Shown here: one piece after another, positions 1 through 8,320 of the stretch | Numbering within the stretch: position 1 is the first letter of the stretch | How the letters are laid out: each line of letters starts with the position of its first letter | Position numbers and translations under genes: made by a program | Source: Anaerotignum sp. | GTDB taxonomy: Bacteria; Bacillota; Clostridia; Lachnospirales; Anaerotignaceae | Length of the DNA stretch: 64,000 nt | Direction of reading: 5' to 3' | NCBI RefSeq assembly: GCF_030625865.1 | Contig: NZ_DAOUQB010000005.1 | Span: 1 to 64,000 of the forward strand | The notes under the pieces: generated by a model | Told to the model about the DNA's origin: nothing | The model's input: only the letters and a program-made list of their open reading frames with translations | The model's database searches: none

Positions 1-204
1 TGCATTGCCATTTTCAAGTTTGCTGATGTCTGCTTGGTTAATGCCGGTTTTTTGTGCAAGCTCCTTTTGTGTAAGGTGACTATTTTTTCTAGCATCTATC
101 ATTGCTTGAATGATATTAAACTCTGGCTCAAGAACATTCCATTCTTTTTGAAATTCAGGATTTTTCAATTCTTGTTCTAAAAGTCTATCAAAATCATCAC
201 GCAT
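1..204 (-). CDS. XRE-family helix-turn-helix protein, 3' end outside window
   Basis: The minus strand opens with ATG at 204 and stays open to the window edge, giving 68 residues. Residues ~34-68 form an XRE/Cro-type helix-turn-helix: the stretch 'LTQKELAQKTGINQADISK' followed by LENG is the classic recognition fold. A good Shine-Dalgarno (GGAAAGGAG) lies about 8 bases upstream of the ATG. The length before the HTH (~35 residues) resembles HigA-type antitoxins, but no toxin gene precedes it; the upstream neighbour is a metabolic gene separated by a hairpin. The call as a DNA-binding protein is firm, a toxin-antitoxin role is only a possibility. Confidence 0.8.
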   Translation of the reverse strand, partial: MRDDFDRLLEQELKNPEFQKEWNVLEPEFNIIQAMIDARKNSHLTQKELAQKTGINQADISKLENGNA

Positions 205-237
205 AATTACAACTCCTTTCCACTTTTTTCTAATAAT

Positions 238-270
238 AGGTCTTCTATGATTTTTTGTCATAGAAGACCT
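238..270 (-). terminator. 13-bp perfect hairpin downstream of the CoA-transferase gene
   Basis: AGGTCTTCTATGA and its exact complement flank a 7-base loop (238-250 and 258-270). It lies 41 bases past the CoA-transferase stop codon and before the HTH gene on the same strand. The T-rich tract after the stem is poor on the minus strand, so terminator is the likely but not certain role. Confidence 0.55.
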
Positions 271-311
271 TTAATTGTTCTATTTTCAATATTCACCCGC
301 AAATGTCTATA

Positions 312-1649
312 TCAACGCTTATTCGAACGTCTCCAAATCTTTTGTTCCTCTGCACTCTGAATCAGAGATTCACGAAAATCCGGATGTGCAATGGAAATAA
401 TCGCTTCTGCTCTTTGCCATGTTGGGCGACCAAGCAATTCGGCCACACCATATTCCGTAACCATATAAGGCGTCTGTGTACGAGGTGTTGTGATGATATC
501 ACCTTTCGTAAACTTCGAATTGATTCTGGAATGAACAATTCCTTGCTTGTCAGTAAATGTTGACGCCATCGCCAAAAAGGCCTTACCGTTCTTTGATACA
601 TGAGCACCTGTTACAAAGTCCAACTGACCGCCAGTACCACTGATATGACGAGTGCCCGAAGACTCCGAACAAACCTGTCCATACAAGTCCATGGAAACAC
701 AACCGTTAATGGAAACAAAATTATTAAACTGACGAATCGTCATAAGATTATTTACATAATACATAGGCGCCGAAAGAATGTCTTGATTTTCATCTAAGAA
801 GTCATATAATTCTTGCGAACCAGAACAGATGGAAAACACGCCCTTGCCTCGATTAAGTTCTTTTTTACTGTTCGTAATTTTTCCAGCCTGATAGAGTTTC
901 AAATAACCATCGCTCATCAATTCCGTATGCATGCCCAAATCCTTCAAGTCAGAATCTGCAATTAATCCGCCTAAAGCATTCGGCATACCACCGATACCAA
1001 TCTGCAATGTAATTCCGTCCCTTAAATAAGGAAAAATATTTCCTGCAATTTGTTTATCAATCCCAGTTGCTGTTCCTGCCGGCGAGAAACTCATGCCTTT
1101 GCCACCCTCAACCACAAAATCAACTTGAGAAATGTGAATATGGTCATTTTCCATCCCATATACCTTTGGCATATGTTCATTTACCTCAAGGACAATATGT
1201 TCAGCAGCATCAAGCATTTCCTGCATACAGCAGTTTGTAAGGCCAAAGTTGAAATATCCATGTTTATCCATAGGTGTTACAGAAATCATTGCAACATTAA
1301 CTGGAGCAAAACCCTTTGAATAATAACTGCCACAATCTCTAAATAACATAGGATTATAGTAAGCTCTGCCTTGATCTACATATTTTCTATCAATCCCTGA
1401 ACAATGCCAAGCATTGTATGTAAATGCAGTTTGTTCTGGATCCTGCTCTACTACTTGAACAGGCTTCATAGCAATGGCATTACGTACTTTTACATCCTTC
1501 AGTTCACCCCTGCGACCAGCCAAAGCTGCATCAAGTGCTTCTGGGAAAGAACAGGTTTGACTGTAATCTACCCAATCTCCACTTTTTACAATCTTTACCG
1601 CTTCTTCTGGGGTACGCAGCTTGCTTTTATATAATGCGTAATTATCCAT
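312..1649 (-). CDS. Short-chain acyl-CoA:carboxylate CoA-transferase (butyryl-CoA:acetate / 4-hydroxybutyrate CoA-transferase family)
   Basis: This 445-residue protein belongs to the acetyl-CoA hydrolase/transferase family (Cat1/AbfT/But). These enzymes move CoA between a short acyl-CoA and acetate, releasing a fermentation acid in the cytosol. The region 'HTELMSDGY' near residue 243 matches the catalytic-glutamate segment of 4-hydroxybutyrate CoA-transferase, and the C-terminal half keeps the 'GGQLDFV' and 'VTEYGVAEL' family signatures. A start at 1664 is possible in frame, but GGAGGT lies inside that extension, seven bases before the ATG at 1649, so 1649 was chosen. It sits downstream of the 2-oxoacid oxidoreductase operon, behind that operon's terminator. 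It could convert the acyl-CoA made there to acid. Exact substrate is inferred. Confidence 0.85.
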   Translation of the reverse strand: MDNYALYKSKLRTPEEAVKIVKSGDWVDYSQTCSFPEALDAALAGRRGELKDVKVRNAIAMKPVQVVEQDPEQTAFTYNAWHCSGIDRKYVDQGRAYYNPMLFRDCGSYYSKGFAPVNVAMISVTPMDKHGYFNFGLTNCCMQEMLDAAEHIVLEVNEHMPKVYGMENDHIHISQVDFVVEGGKGMSFSPAGTATGIDKQIAGNIFPYLRDGITLQIGIGGMPNALGGLIADSDLKDLGMHTELMSDGYLKLYQAGKITNSKKELNRGKGVFSICSGSQELYDFLDENQDILSAPMYYVNNLMTIRQFNNFVSINGCVSMDLYGQVCSESSGTRHISGTGGQLDFVTGAHVSKNGKAFLAMASTFTDKQGIVHSRINSKFTKGDIITTPRTQTPYMVTEYGVAELLGRPTWQRAEAIISIAHPDFRESLIQSAEEQKIWRRSNKR

Positions 1650-1745
1650 ATCTCTGACCTCCATTCATGAAATTACACTGTATATTTTTGATACTAGCTA
1701 GAACGAAGTTTCCAACAGCATCTCTAATTTTAATTGAAAATAAAT

Positions 1746-1784
1746 AAAATGGCACACCTGATTCACAAGCAAGTGTGCCATTTT
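1746..1784 (-). terminator. Rho-independent terminator of the 2-oxoacid:ferredoxin oxidoreductase operon
   Basis: A 12-bp perfect stem (AAAATGGCACAC paired with GTGTGCCATTTT) with a 15-base loop lies 10 bases after the gamma-subunit stop codon. On the minus strand the stem is followed by a T-rich tract (1735-1745). Confidence 0.85.
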
Positions 1785-1793
1785 AAAGCATTT

Positions 1794-2339
1794 TTACTTT
1801 TGACTATGACCTAAGACCAAGCCCTTTTCAAATGCTTCTTTATTTAATGGCAATAACTTTGGTTTGCTTGACAATTTATGTTTAATCGTCTCCCAAACAA
1901 CCTCAGGTTCGAGAACTTCCGTATATCCCACATAAACACCAAGCATAATGACGTTCAAAACCTTTGCATTGCCCATCTCTAACGCTATTTCTGTAACAGG
2001 CGCTTTAACCAACTTCACGTCCGAACGAGAGATATCGTCACTCACGATAGAGCTATTAATGAAAAGTGTTCCGCCACTTTTTAAAATTGGCAAAAACTTT
2101 GCAAGCGATGGAGCGTTCATAACAACAAGATCATCCATCACATCTCCCAACGGTGCACCAATTTCTTCATCAGAAATAACTACATAGCAGTTTGCTGTAC
2201 CACCACGTTGCTCCGCACCATAGGAAGGGAAAAACGTTACTTTTTTTTCTGTAGCATTACAAGTTGCATCTGCAAGGAATTTACCCATTGTCATTACACC
2301 TTGTCCGCCAAAGCCGGCTATGCATAAATTTGTTTCCAT
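1794..2339 (-). CDS. 2-oxoacid:ferredoxin oxidoreductase, gamma subunit
   Basis: The 181-residue protein is the gamma/catalytic-domain III subunit of a four-subunit 2-oxoacid:ferredoxin oxidoreductase. The N-terminal 'GFGGQGV' glycine-rich loop (residues 9-15) and 'SYGAEQRGGTANCYV' (~39-53) are hallmarks of the POR/KOR gamma family. It is the last gene of a minus-strand operon, 12 bases after the beta subunit and just before a strong terminator. The complex oxidatively decarboxylates a 2-oxoacid to acyl-CoA, reducing ferredoxin. Whether the substrate is a branched-chain 2-oxoacid or 2-oxoglutarate is not visible in this subunit. Confidence 0.92.
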   Translation of the reverse strand: METNLCIAGFGGQGVMTMGKFLADATCNATEKKVTFFPSYGAEQRGGTANCYVVISDEEIGAPLGDVMDDLVVMNAPSLAKFLPILKSGGTLFINSSIVSDDISRSDVKLVKAPVTEIALEMGNAKVLNVIMLGVYVGYTEVLEPEVVWETIKHKLSSKPKLLPLNKEAFEKGLVLGHSQK

Positions 2340-2351
2340 ACTCTTTCCTCC

Positions 2352-3089
2352 TTAGCGGTCTCGAATAACACCCAACGGAAATTCCGGGAGCATCTTTTCC
2401 TCAATATACTCTAAACTAGCCAGTGCATCTAAGCCCCAGTTTGTTGGACAGCTTGTTACGATTTCCACCATAGAGAAACCCTTGCCGTCAAGCTGGTTTC
2501 GGAACGCTTTTTTAATGGCATTCTTTGTTTTCATTGTGTTTGCAGGATTATTACAGCTTGTACGTTCAAGATAAACTGGTGCTGTAAGTTGATTCAAAAT
2601 TTCACACATATGCATTGGATAACCATGCTCATCTGCGATACGACCCTTTGGAGCTGTTGATGCCTTCATGCCAATCAAGGTTGTTGGTGCCATCTGGCCA
2701 CCTGTCATACCATAAATACCATTATTTACAAAAATAACAGAAATATTTTCACCACGGTTTGCAGCAGACATAGTCTCTGCCAGACCGATAGATGCTAAAT
2801 CGCCATCCCCCTGATATGTAAAAACAAGAGATTCCGGGTTAGATCTTTTAACACCTGTTGCAGTAGCGCACGCTCTACCATGTGGTGCCGTTGAATTATC
2901 ATAAGCCATATAGTCCATCTGTAAACCGCAACAACCAATGCCAAGAACACAAGCTGTCCTATCGACAACATCTAGCTCCTCTAATACTTCACCAATAAGC
3001 TTTATGATTGTAGAATGCATACATCCCGGACAGAAGCCAGAAACTTTATCTTGCTGAATTGTTTTTGTTCTTGTATATATCTTTTGCAT
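2352..3089 (-). CDS. 2-oxoacid:ferredoxin oxidoreductase, beta (TPP-binding) subunit
   Basis: The 245-residue protein carries the thiamine diphosphate motif GDGD (residues 94-97) with the paired NNG (122-124). The early cysteines 'FCPGCMH' (19-24) are typical of VorA/KorB beta subunits. It lies 4 bases downstream of the alpha subunit, consistent with translational coupling, and binds TPP/Mg2+ for decarboxylation of the 2-oxoacid. Length fits the 240-290 residue range of the family. The family is certain; substrate preference is not. Confidence 0.93.
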   Translation of the reverse strand: MQKIYTRTKTIQQDKVSGFCPGCMHSTIIKLIGEVLEELDVVDRTACVLGIGCCGLQMDYMAYDNSTAPHGRACATATGVKRSNPESLVFTYQGDGDLASIGLAETMSAANRGENISVIFVNNGIYGMTGGQMAPTTLIGMKASTAPKGRIADEHGYPMHMCEILNQLTAPVYLERTSCNNPANTMKTKNAIKKAFRNQLDGKGFSMVEIVTSCPTNWGLDALASLEYIEEKMLPEFPLGVIRDR

Positions 3090-3093
3090 ACAC

Positions 3094-4173
3094 TCATCCC
3101 TTCATGATTTTCTTTGCCGCATCTAAAACTGCATTACGGCTAATAATGTTGCCGCCGGAGCATAGACAGTGTTCAATCGGACAACGATCCTTCACACCAA
3201 CCTTTACGTCCACGCCAAACTGTGCAGGAATAGACATCTCTACATTTAACACAGCTTTACATTTGTCATAGTTAATGTGATCATATGCACCATATGGGAA
3301 TGGATTTACAGTGATTGGTCTAATATAACCAGCCTTAATGCCTTCTGCTCTTAAAATACTAACTGCGGATTTCACAACACGAGCAGAAATACCATAGGAT
3401 GTTAAAACAATTTCTGCATCCTCTAAGCCATATTCCTCAACACGAATATCTTTTTCCCATTCAAGATACATTGCCGCTGCATCTTCGTTTGCTTTTTGCA
3501 TATCTTTCGTCTGCCAATGTCCCGGTTCAATCCAAGCACGTTTTTCTTTTTCGAAATCGTGTCCAACAAGAGCCCATTCTCTTTTCGATTCCTTGATTGC
3601 ATCGATTTCTACATTTGATTTCATCGGTGGGAATTCTACAGACTCCATCATCGTTGCAATAACACCGTCAGCTAAGATACAAACTGGGTTACGATCACGG
3701 TCTGCCAAATCAAACGCTTCATAAGTTAAATCAACAGCTTCCTGCACACTCGAAGGTGCAAAAACCATCATCTGGAATCCCCCATTGCCGCTTGCCTTTG
3801 TAGCCTGGAAATAATCCTGTTGTGCAGGTTGAATCGAACCAACACCAGGGCCTCCTCGTGCAAAGTTTGAATACACCATAGGAATAAGTGCAGAAGCACA
3901 GTAGCTAATGCCTTCACTCTTTAATGCGATACCCGGGCTAGACGACGATGTCATCGAACGAGTACCTGCGGATGCTGCACCATAAACCATACTTATAGAT
4001 GCAACCTCGCTTTCACCTTGAATAAACACACCGCCAACCTCAGGCATACGACGTGAAAGATATTCAGGCACCTCATTTTGTGGTGTTATAGGGTAGCCGG
4101 CAAAGAACCGGCAACCAGCACGAACAGCAGCCTCAGCTACAGCTTCCGTGCCTTTCATAAATAATCTTGCCAT
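3094..4173 (-). CDS. vorB: 2-oxoacid:ferredoxin oxidoreductase, alpha subunit (VorB-type)
   Basis: This 359-residue alpha subunit shows 'FFAGYPITPQNEVPEYL' (residues 23-39), the pyrimidine-domain signature, and the 'MTSSSSPGIALKSEGISY' stretch found in VorB-annotated 2-oxoisovalerate oxidoreductases. An in-frame ATG exists at 4200 but would overlap the ferredoxin gene. The ATG at 4173 follows GGGAGGG at good spacing and leaves a 13-base gap, so it was preferred. The gene order ferredoxin-alpha-beta-gamma is shared by Vor and Kor complexes. I favour branched-chain 2-oxoacids because of the VorB-like sequence and the nearby aminotransferase and amino acid permease, but this is inference. Confidence 0.88.
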   Translation of the reverse strand: MARLFMKGTEAVAEAAVRAGCRFFAGYPITPQNEVPEYLSRRMPEVGGVFIQGESEVASISMVYGAASAGTRSMTSSSSPGIALKSEGISYCASALIPMVYSNFARGGPGVGSIQPAQQDYFQATKASGNGGFQMMVFAPSSVQEAVDLTYEAFDLADRDRNPVCILADGVIATMMESVEFPPMKSNVEIDAIKESKREWALVGHDFEKEKRAWIEPGHWQTKDMQKANEDAAAMYLEWEKDIRVEEYGLEDAEIVLTSYGISARVVKSAVSILRAEGIKAGYIRPITVNPFPYGAYDHINYDKCKAVLNVEMSIPAQFGVDVKVGVKDRCPIEHCLCSGGNIISRNAVLDAAKKIMKG

Positions 4174-4186
4174 TTTCTTTCCCTCC

Positions 4187-4390
4187 CTATTTATATACAT
4201 CTATTGCCCCATCAGGACACATGCGAGCACAAATTGCACAGCCAATACAGTTTTCAGCATTTACAGGTTCCACATATTCATACCCTTTCGAGTTTACATT
4301 CGTACCAATCGCTAGCACTTGCTTTGGACAGAACTTTATGCAATAGCCACAACTTTTGCATCGTTCCGCAATGATTTCCACTTTTGCCAT
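4187..4390 (-). CDS. 2x[4Fe-4S] ferredoxin-like delta subunit of the 2-oxoacid oxidoreductase
   Basis: A 67-residue protein with two complete cluster motifs: cysteines 11, 14, 17, 21 and 48, 51, 54, 58, each C-x2-C-x2-C-x3-C followed by P. This is the electron-transfer delta subunit that passes electrons from the TPP site to external ferredoxin. It is the first structural subunit in the operon, 18 bases after the P-loop ATPase gene. Confidence 0.93.
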   Translation of the reverse strand: MAKVEIIAERCKSCGYCIKFCPKQVLAIGTNVNSKGYEYVEPVNAENCIGCAICARMCPDGAIDVYK

Positions 4391-4408
4391 TGTCTTACCT
4401 CCTTTCGT

Positions 4409-5104
4409 TTACGCCAACGTATTCTCTTCATCTGCCCATGGATAAGACATATACAAATGCATCGGCCAAATTTCCATTCCTCGTGCTTGTTCCGCATCAA
4501 GAGAAATATTCTCGTGCACACATAGTCCTACAAGCGGTTTATACGGGGTAATCATATCAACAAGTATAGATATACCACGCAAAACTTCTTCTTTACCTGT
4601 CCCCAGTCCAATATTTGGATTTCCAAGAATCTGCACCTTATCAAGTTGTATATGGGAAACAGTAAGGATCTCTCCGAATACCTTATTTACATGCTCAATA
4701 TCCAAAGACCATGGTCGATATGGATTTACAATATAAAAAACTGCTGTTTTTTCCTTATTAATTGCTGGCGCATAACCACCGATTGAACGTGCTCCTATGT
4801 AATCACCGCCGACATCCATAACAACATAACAGTTATCGTCCCTCAACATACGATTCACACCACCCGAAGTTGTTGGTGCATCCATAAATTGCTCAACAAA
4901 ATGTACAATAACTCCTGCATCTTTCAGCACTTGATTTAAGTCCCTACTGCGAAAAAGTGGTTTTGTCATGTCTAAATCAAAGAAATGTACTTCTTTGTCT
5001 CCCTTCGATGCCAAACGCAATGCGGTATTAATCGCAACCTCACTCTTACCACAACCTGCTTCTCCTAAGAATATGAAGTTATAACAATCAGATTTTTGCA
5101 TCAT
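4409..5104 (-). CDS. P-loop ATPase of the ParA/CobQ type, first gene of the 2-oxoacid oxidoreductase operon
   Basis: The 231-residue protein has a Walker A loop 'GEAGCGKS' (residues 14-21), an acidic 'FFDLDMTKP' segment (~41-49) and 'YVVMDVGGDYIGA' (~92-104) resembling the Walker B/DxGG region of MinD/ParA/CobQ-like NTPases. There is no membrane segment. AAGGAGG lies 6 bases before the ATG. The gene precedes the ferredoxin subunit by 18 bases, so it is co-transcribed with the oxidoreductase. I do not recognise a characterised orthologue. By analogy with nucleotide-dependent maturation or activation factors (Nbp35/ApbC, CooC), a role in cluster loading of the complex is a guess. The family call is secure, function open. 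Confidence 0.75.
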   Translation of the reverse strand: MMQKSDCYNFIFLGEAGCGKSEVAINTALRLASKGDKEVHFFDLDMTKPLFRSRDLNQVLKDAGVIVHFVEQFMDAPTTSGGVNRMLRDDNCYVVMDVGGDYIGARSIGGYAPAINKEKTAVFYIVNPYRPWSLDIEHVNKVFGEILTVSHIQLDKVQILGNPNIGLGTGKEEVLRGISILVDMITPYKPLVGLCVHENISLDAEQARGMEIWPMHLYMSYPWADEENTLA

Positions 5105-5163
5105 AACACACCTCCTTCTTAGATATTTTTATATGAAATATCAATTTCAGTGATTTTTTCACT

Positions 5164-6423
5164 TCACTTTGGATCGCGGATACTAATATTTAAAACCATA
5201 GCTATACTTGCAAGCACCAATAATAAAACAAACGGTGCCACGTACCCACCACTGGAGGCTAACAATACACTGCCTAAGGCAGCAATAAAGGAAGCACACA
5301 TTAAATTGAAGTTCATAACTGAGAAGTTGACAGCATAATACTTTGTACCAAAGAACTCAGAGGTAAACACTGAGGATATTGTTGGGCAAGAACCATAAGA
5401 AAATCCCGTTGCGCACAACCCCATAATACAAAGCGGAAGAGACGTAAATATAACAGCTAGTAGCGTTACGCCTGCTGCCAATATCGTCACTGCATTTGCA
5501 ATCAACATCGTTTTGCGACGTCCAAACTTATCGAAGAAAGCACCCGTGGTAATACGTCCAAGACCGTTACAAACCGAAAGCAAGCCAACCAAGGTCGTAG
5601 CCAGCGATATTTCTGCGCCAACAGAGAGAACCAAATCTCTCGCGAAAGAAATTACTGTACTGCCTGCAGCCGAAAGGAAAATCAGACAAACAAACGCTCG
5701 CCAGAACGAGGATGTCCGCACCATCTCAGAAGTAGTATAATCGCGATTTGTAGACGCCGCAGCATTGTTTCCTTTTGGTGCTGCACTAGTGTTCGGTACA
5801 CGTAAAATAAATGCTGAAACCAACAGAACTACACACAACGCAATACCTATTATTAGGAACGCATTTCTCCAGCCTACACTAGGAGAACTTATCATTTTTT
5901 CGGCCAAACTGCCTAAGATCAATGCTGATGCACCAAATCCCATCATGAGTACTCCGGAGCACAGACCTTTTTTGTCTGGGAACCATGCACCAATCGTGGA
6001 TAAATTTACGTTATAGGCAATACCAATACCACCGCCGGCCAAAAATCCGTAACTTACATACAACTTCCCAACGCTCTCACCACCCAAGCGAGAAGTCAAA
6101 ACAAAACCAGCACCAGCCAGTATAGCCGCCAAAATTAATGACAATCGTACACCAAACCGCCGATTTACCAAACCACCTGCCATGCCACCTAAACAGAAAA
6201 AGCACATAGTCAGTGTAAAACTCAAAGCAAGCTGAGGGCGCTCCCATGAAAACGCTTCTGCCAGAGGAGATTTTAAAATCGACCATGCATAAATAATACC
6301 TGCAAAAAGCATTAAAACCGTTCCTATCGCTAGATACAACCAACGAATATTGTTTTGTTGCAAAGGCTGATTCTCACCTCTTACAGGAAAACGCTCCTGT
6401 ATATTTTTTTGGTTATTTTCCAT
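5164..6423 (-). CDS. MFS transporter, oxalate/formate antiporter (OFA) family
   Basis: A 419-residue membrane protein with about 12 hydrophobic segments. The first segment 'LMLFAGIIYAWSILKSPL' is the typical OFA opening, seen in OxlT-like carriers of small carboxylates. The loop 'FGRRKTMLIAN' near mid-protein is an MFS cytoplasmic loop. A GGAGG ribosome binding site precedes the ATG. It lies 59 bases upstream of the P-loop ATPase gene on the same strand, so it may lead or share the oxidoreductase operon and could import a carboxylate substrate or export an acid product. Substrate is not deducible from sequence. Confidence 0.85.
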   Translation of the reverse strand: MENNQKNIQERFPVRGENQPLQQNNIRWLYLAIGTVLMLFAGIIYAWSILKSPLAEAFSWERPQLALSFTLTMCFFCLGGMAGGLVNRRFGVRLSLILAAILAGAGFVLTSRLGGESVGKLYVSYGFLAGGGIGIAYNVNLSTIGAWFPDKKGLCSGVLMMGFGASALILGSLAEKMISSPSVGWRNAFLIIGIALCVVLLVSAFILRVPNTSAAPKGNNAAASTNRDYTTSEMVRTSSFWRAFVCLIFLSAAGSTVISFARDLVLSVGAEISLATTLVGLLSVCNGLGRITTGAFFDKFGRRKTMLIANAVTILAAGVTLLAVIFTSLPLCIMGLCATGFSYGSCPTISSVFTSEFFGTKYYAVNFSVMNFNLMCASFIAALGSVLLASSGGYVAPFVLLLVLASIAMVLNISIRDPK

Positions 6424-6933
6424 TGTAATACCTCCACTGGTCTATGAAATATCACGCATCATATATCTTGCAAATTTATGTTATAAAATTAACATAGCTA
6501 TTAAATTTCAAGATCCTGTCGGACTTTCTGCCTCTATTGGCAATGAGAATAACGATGAATAAAAAAAGTCCGATTCTAAAATCAAACAACTATATCAATT
6601 AAAATAACAATGAGAGAGTGCAAAACCCTACGGAAAACAAGCAACAATTTGCAAGTAACCGGCAGTATATACTCGTTTGCTAACCTCGCCTATGACCCCA
6701 ACTTTATGAAAGTTGCTATTCACTTGCTCATAGACTACAAACTCTTCTTTATCAAATCTTTTATTTCATTACTTATTACAAAAAACAGCTTGATCGCATT
6801 ACAACATTATTTACACTTTCTATTTGTGATAATATGTAAAATTGAACTGCGCTTCAAAAAATTCAGAAGAAGCCCTGTTCGTTATATATACATAAAACCT
6901 TAGGAACGTATTAGAATAAATCTATAAGTTCCT
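6424..6933. other. Intergenic region with two inverted repeats; no convincing gene
   Basis: About 500 AT-rich bases. Upstream of the MFS gene lies an inverted repeat TATGTTA/TAACATA with a 6-base centre (6477-6496), a plausible operator. A 9-bp pair TCGGACTTT/AAAGTCCGA spans 6519-6573. A hairpin AGGAAC/GTTCCT (6902-6933) abuts the aminotransferase stop codon and may be a weak terminator. An open frame on the plus strand at 6610-6903 has no recognisable motif or ribosome binding site and is not called. Confidence 0.5.
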
Positions 6934-8127
6934 TCATTTGTCTAACCACTCATATGTTAATTTACCAAGAATGTCCACACCACGAACGATTTGTTCATCG
7001 CTAGGAGTGGAATAATTCAGACGGAAACCACTGCTTGGCTTGCTTTGATCTACAACAAATGCAACACCAGGAACACACGCTACGCCACGTCTAATGCCTT
7101 CTTGTACAAATTCAAAAGAGTCCATACCTTCTGGAAGGAATGCCATTACAAAAAGTCCACCTTCCGGTCTATTGAATGTAACGTCAGGATGGAATTTTTT
7201 CTCCATTTCTCCCAACATAAGGTCTGCTTTTTTACGGTATACCTCACAAGCACTAGCAATGTGAGCGGCATAATCGCATTTAGTCATATACTCATTACAA
7301 ATATACTGGAAGAGTACATTGGAATGTGTATCTGCACACTGTTTAGCAACCGTCAATCTCTCTGATAAACCTTTATTGAAGACCATAAATCCTAAACGAA
7401 AAGCAGGCGCCATAACCTTCGAAAAACTACCAGTGTAAATAACTCTGCCATCAGCATCCAAAGTTTTAATTGGCGGTACATGCTCACCGGAAAAACGAAT
7501 TTCACCATATGGATTGTCCTCAAAAATCATTACATCATATTTTTGTGCCAATTCATAAATTTGTTTACGTTTTTCCGCACTGGTGGTGAAGCCTGTAGGG
7601 TTCTGGAAGCAAGAAATAATATACATCAATTTTGCCTGTGGATATGACTTTAACGTTTCTTCTAGTTTTTCGATATCCATACCGTCCGGCTTAACAGGAA
7701 CGCCTACAAGTTTTGCGCCGTAAGAACGGAAAGTATTTAAACATCCAACAAATGCAGGTTCTTCTGTAATAATGATATCTCCCTCGTTGATTAAAGTTTT
7801 GCTAACGAGATCGGCAGACTGCTGTCCACCTGAAACGATATACAATTCATTATCTTCAAAAGAAATTCCTTCTGTTTTTAAAAGATGCTTTTTCATTGTT
7901 TCACGCAAAGCGGGATACCCCTCAGATAAACCATACTGTAGCACAGATACCGGATTGCAAGCAAAAACTTCCGCTGCAATACGAGCGATATCATCTACGG
8001 GGAAAGTTTCAGGTGAAGGATTGCCACCACCAAAGCCGATGATGTCTGGATCGTTAGCAAGTTTAAATAACTCACGAATAATAGAACCTTGGACATGCCT
8101 AAGACGATTTGCGATTTGATATTCCAT
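6934..8127 (-). CDS. PLP-dependent aminotransferase, class I/II (2-aminoadipate/aromatic type, MocR-like fold)
   Basis: A 397-residue fold-type I aminotransferase. The PLP lysine is in 'YTGSFSKVMAPAFRLGF' (~228-244), with 'FQNPTG' and 'FEDNPYGEIRF' upstream, as in LysN/KAT-like enzymes that transaminate 2-aminoadipate, leucine or aromatic amino acids. Upstream in-frame ATGs exist, but GGAGGT sits seven bases before the ATG at 8127, and the reading frame before that runs through the operator. The gene diverges from the GntR regulator gene at 8321, with a shared operator region between. It would supply 2-oxoacids to the nearby oxidoreductase. The family is certain, the amino acid specificity is not. 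Confidence 0.9.
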   Translation of the reverse strand: MEYQIANRLRHVQGSIIRELFKLANDPDIIGFGGGNPSPETFPVDDIARIAAEVFACNPVSVLQYGLSEGYPALRETMKKHLLKTEGISFEDNELYIVSGGQQSADLVSKTLINEGDIIITEEPAFVGCLNTFRSYGAKLVGVPVKPDGMDIEKLEETLKSYPQAKLMYIISCFQNPTGFTTSAEKRKQIYELAQKYDVMIFEDNPYGEIRFSGEHVPPIKTLDADGRVIYTGSFSKVMAPAFRLGFMVFNKGLSERLTVAKQCADTHSNVLFQYICNEYMTKCDYAAHIASACEVYRKKADLMLGEMEKKFHPDVTFNRPEGGLFVMAFLPEGMDSFEFVQEGIRRGVACVPGVAFVVDQSKPSSGFRLNYSTPSDEQIVRGVDILGKLTYEWLDK

Positions 8128-8160
8128 TATAAAACCTCCAATCATAGTAAATTGAGATTG

Positions 8161-8178
8161 TGCACGATGCACGATGCA
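8161..8178. promoter_or_regulatory. GntR-type operator, three 7-base repeats of TGCACGA
   Basis: TGCACGATGCACGATGCA lies immediately downstream of the predicted minus-strand promoter of the aminotransferase gene. An almost identical element occurs at 10260-10278 upstream of the B3/4-domain gene. Position next to a divergent GntR-family gene makes that protein the likely ligand; repression of the aminotransferase and autoregulation are inferred. Confidence 0.65.
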
Positions 8179-8186
8179 CTTTCTAT

Positions 8187-8215
8187 ACTTTAGGTTATTT
8201 TCAGAAAAATGTCAA
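8187..8215 (-). promoter_or_regulatory. Sigma-70/SigA promoter of the aminotransferase gene
   Basis: On the minus strand TTGACA (8210-8215) and TAAAGT (8187-8192) are separated by 17 bases. The operator at 8161-8178 would overlap the start of transcription. Confidence 0.55.
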
Positions 8216-8257
8216 TAGAAAATCCGTACAAACAATTTCTATTCATTCTGTGCAATC

Positions 8258-8287
8258 TTGACAAAGTCAGTATTCTTAAGGTAATAT
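8258..8287 (+). promoter_or_regulatory. Sigma-70/SigA promoter of the GntR regulator gene
   Basis: TTGACA (8258-8263) and TAATAT (8282-8287) are spaced by 18 bases, about 35 bases upstream of the gntR start. A half-site-like TGTGCAATC directly precedes the -35 box. Confidence 0.5.
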
Positions 8288-8320
8288 AGATAACATAATA
8301 TTGGATGCCTATGAAGTAAG

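Noticed and set aside
1..204. HigBA-type toxin-antitoxin system
   Set aside because: The HTH protein resembles HigA, but no toxin-like gene lies upstream, and the downstream side is outside the window.
6610..6903. 97-codon plus-strand open frame in an intergenic region
   Set aside because: No ribosome binding site, no recognisable motif, and hydrophobic low-complexity content typical of AT-rich non-coding DNA.
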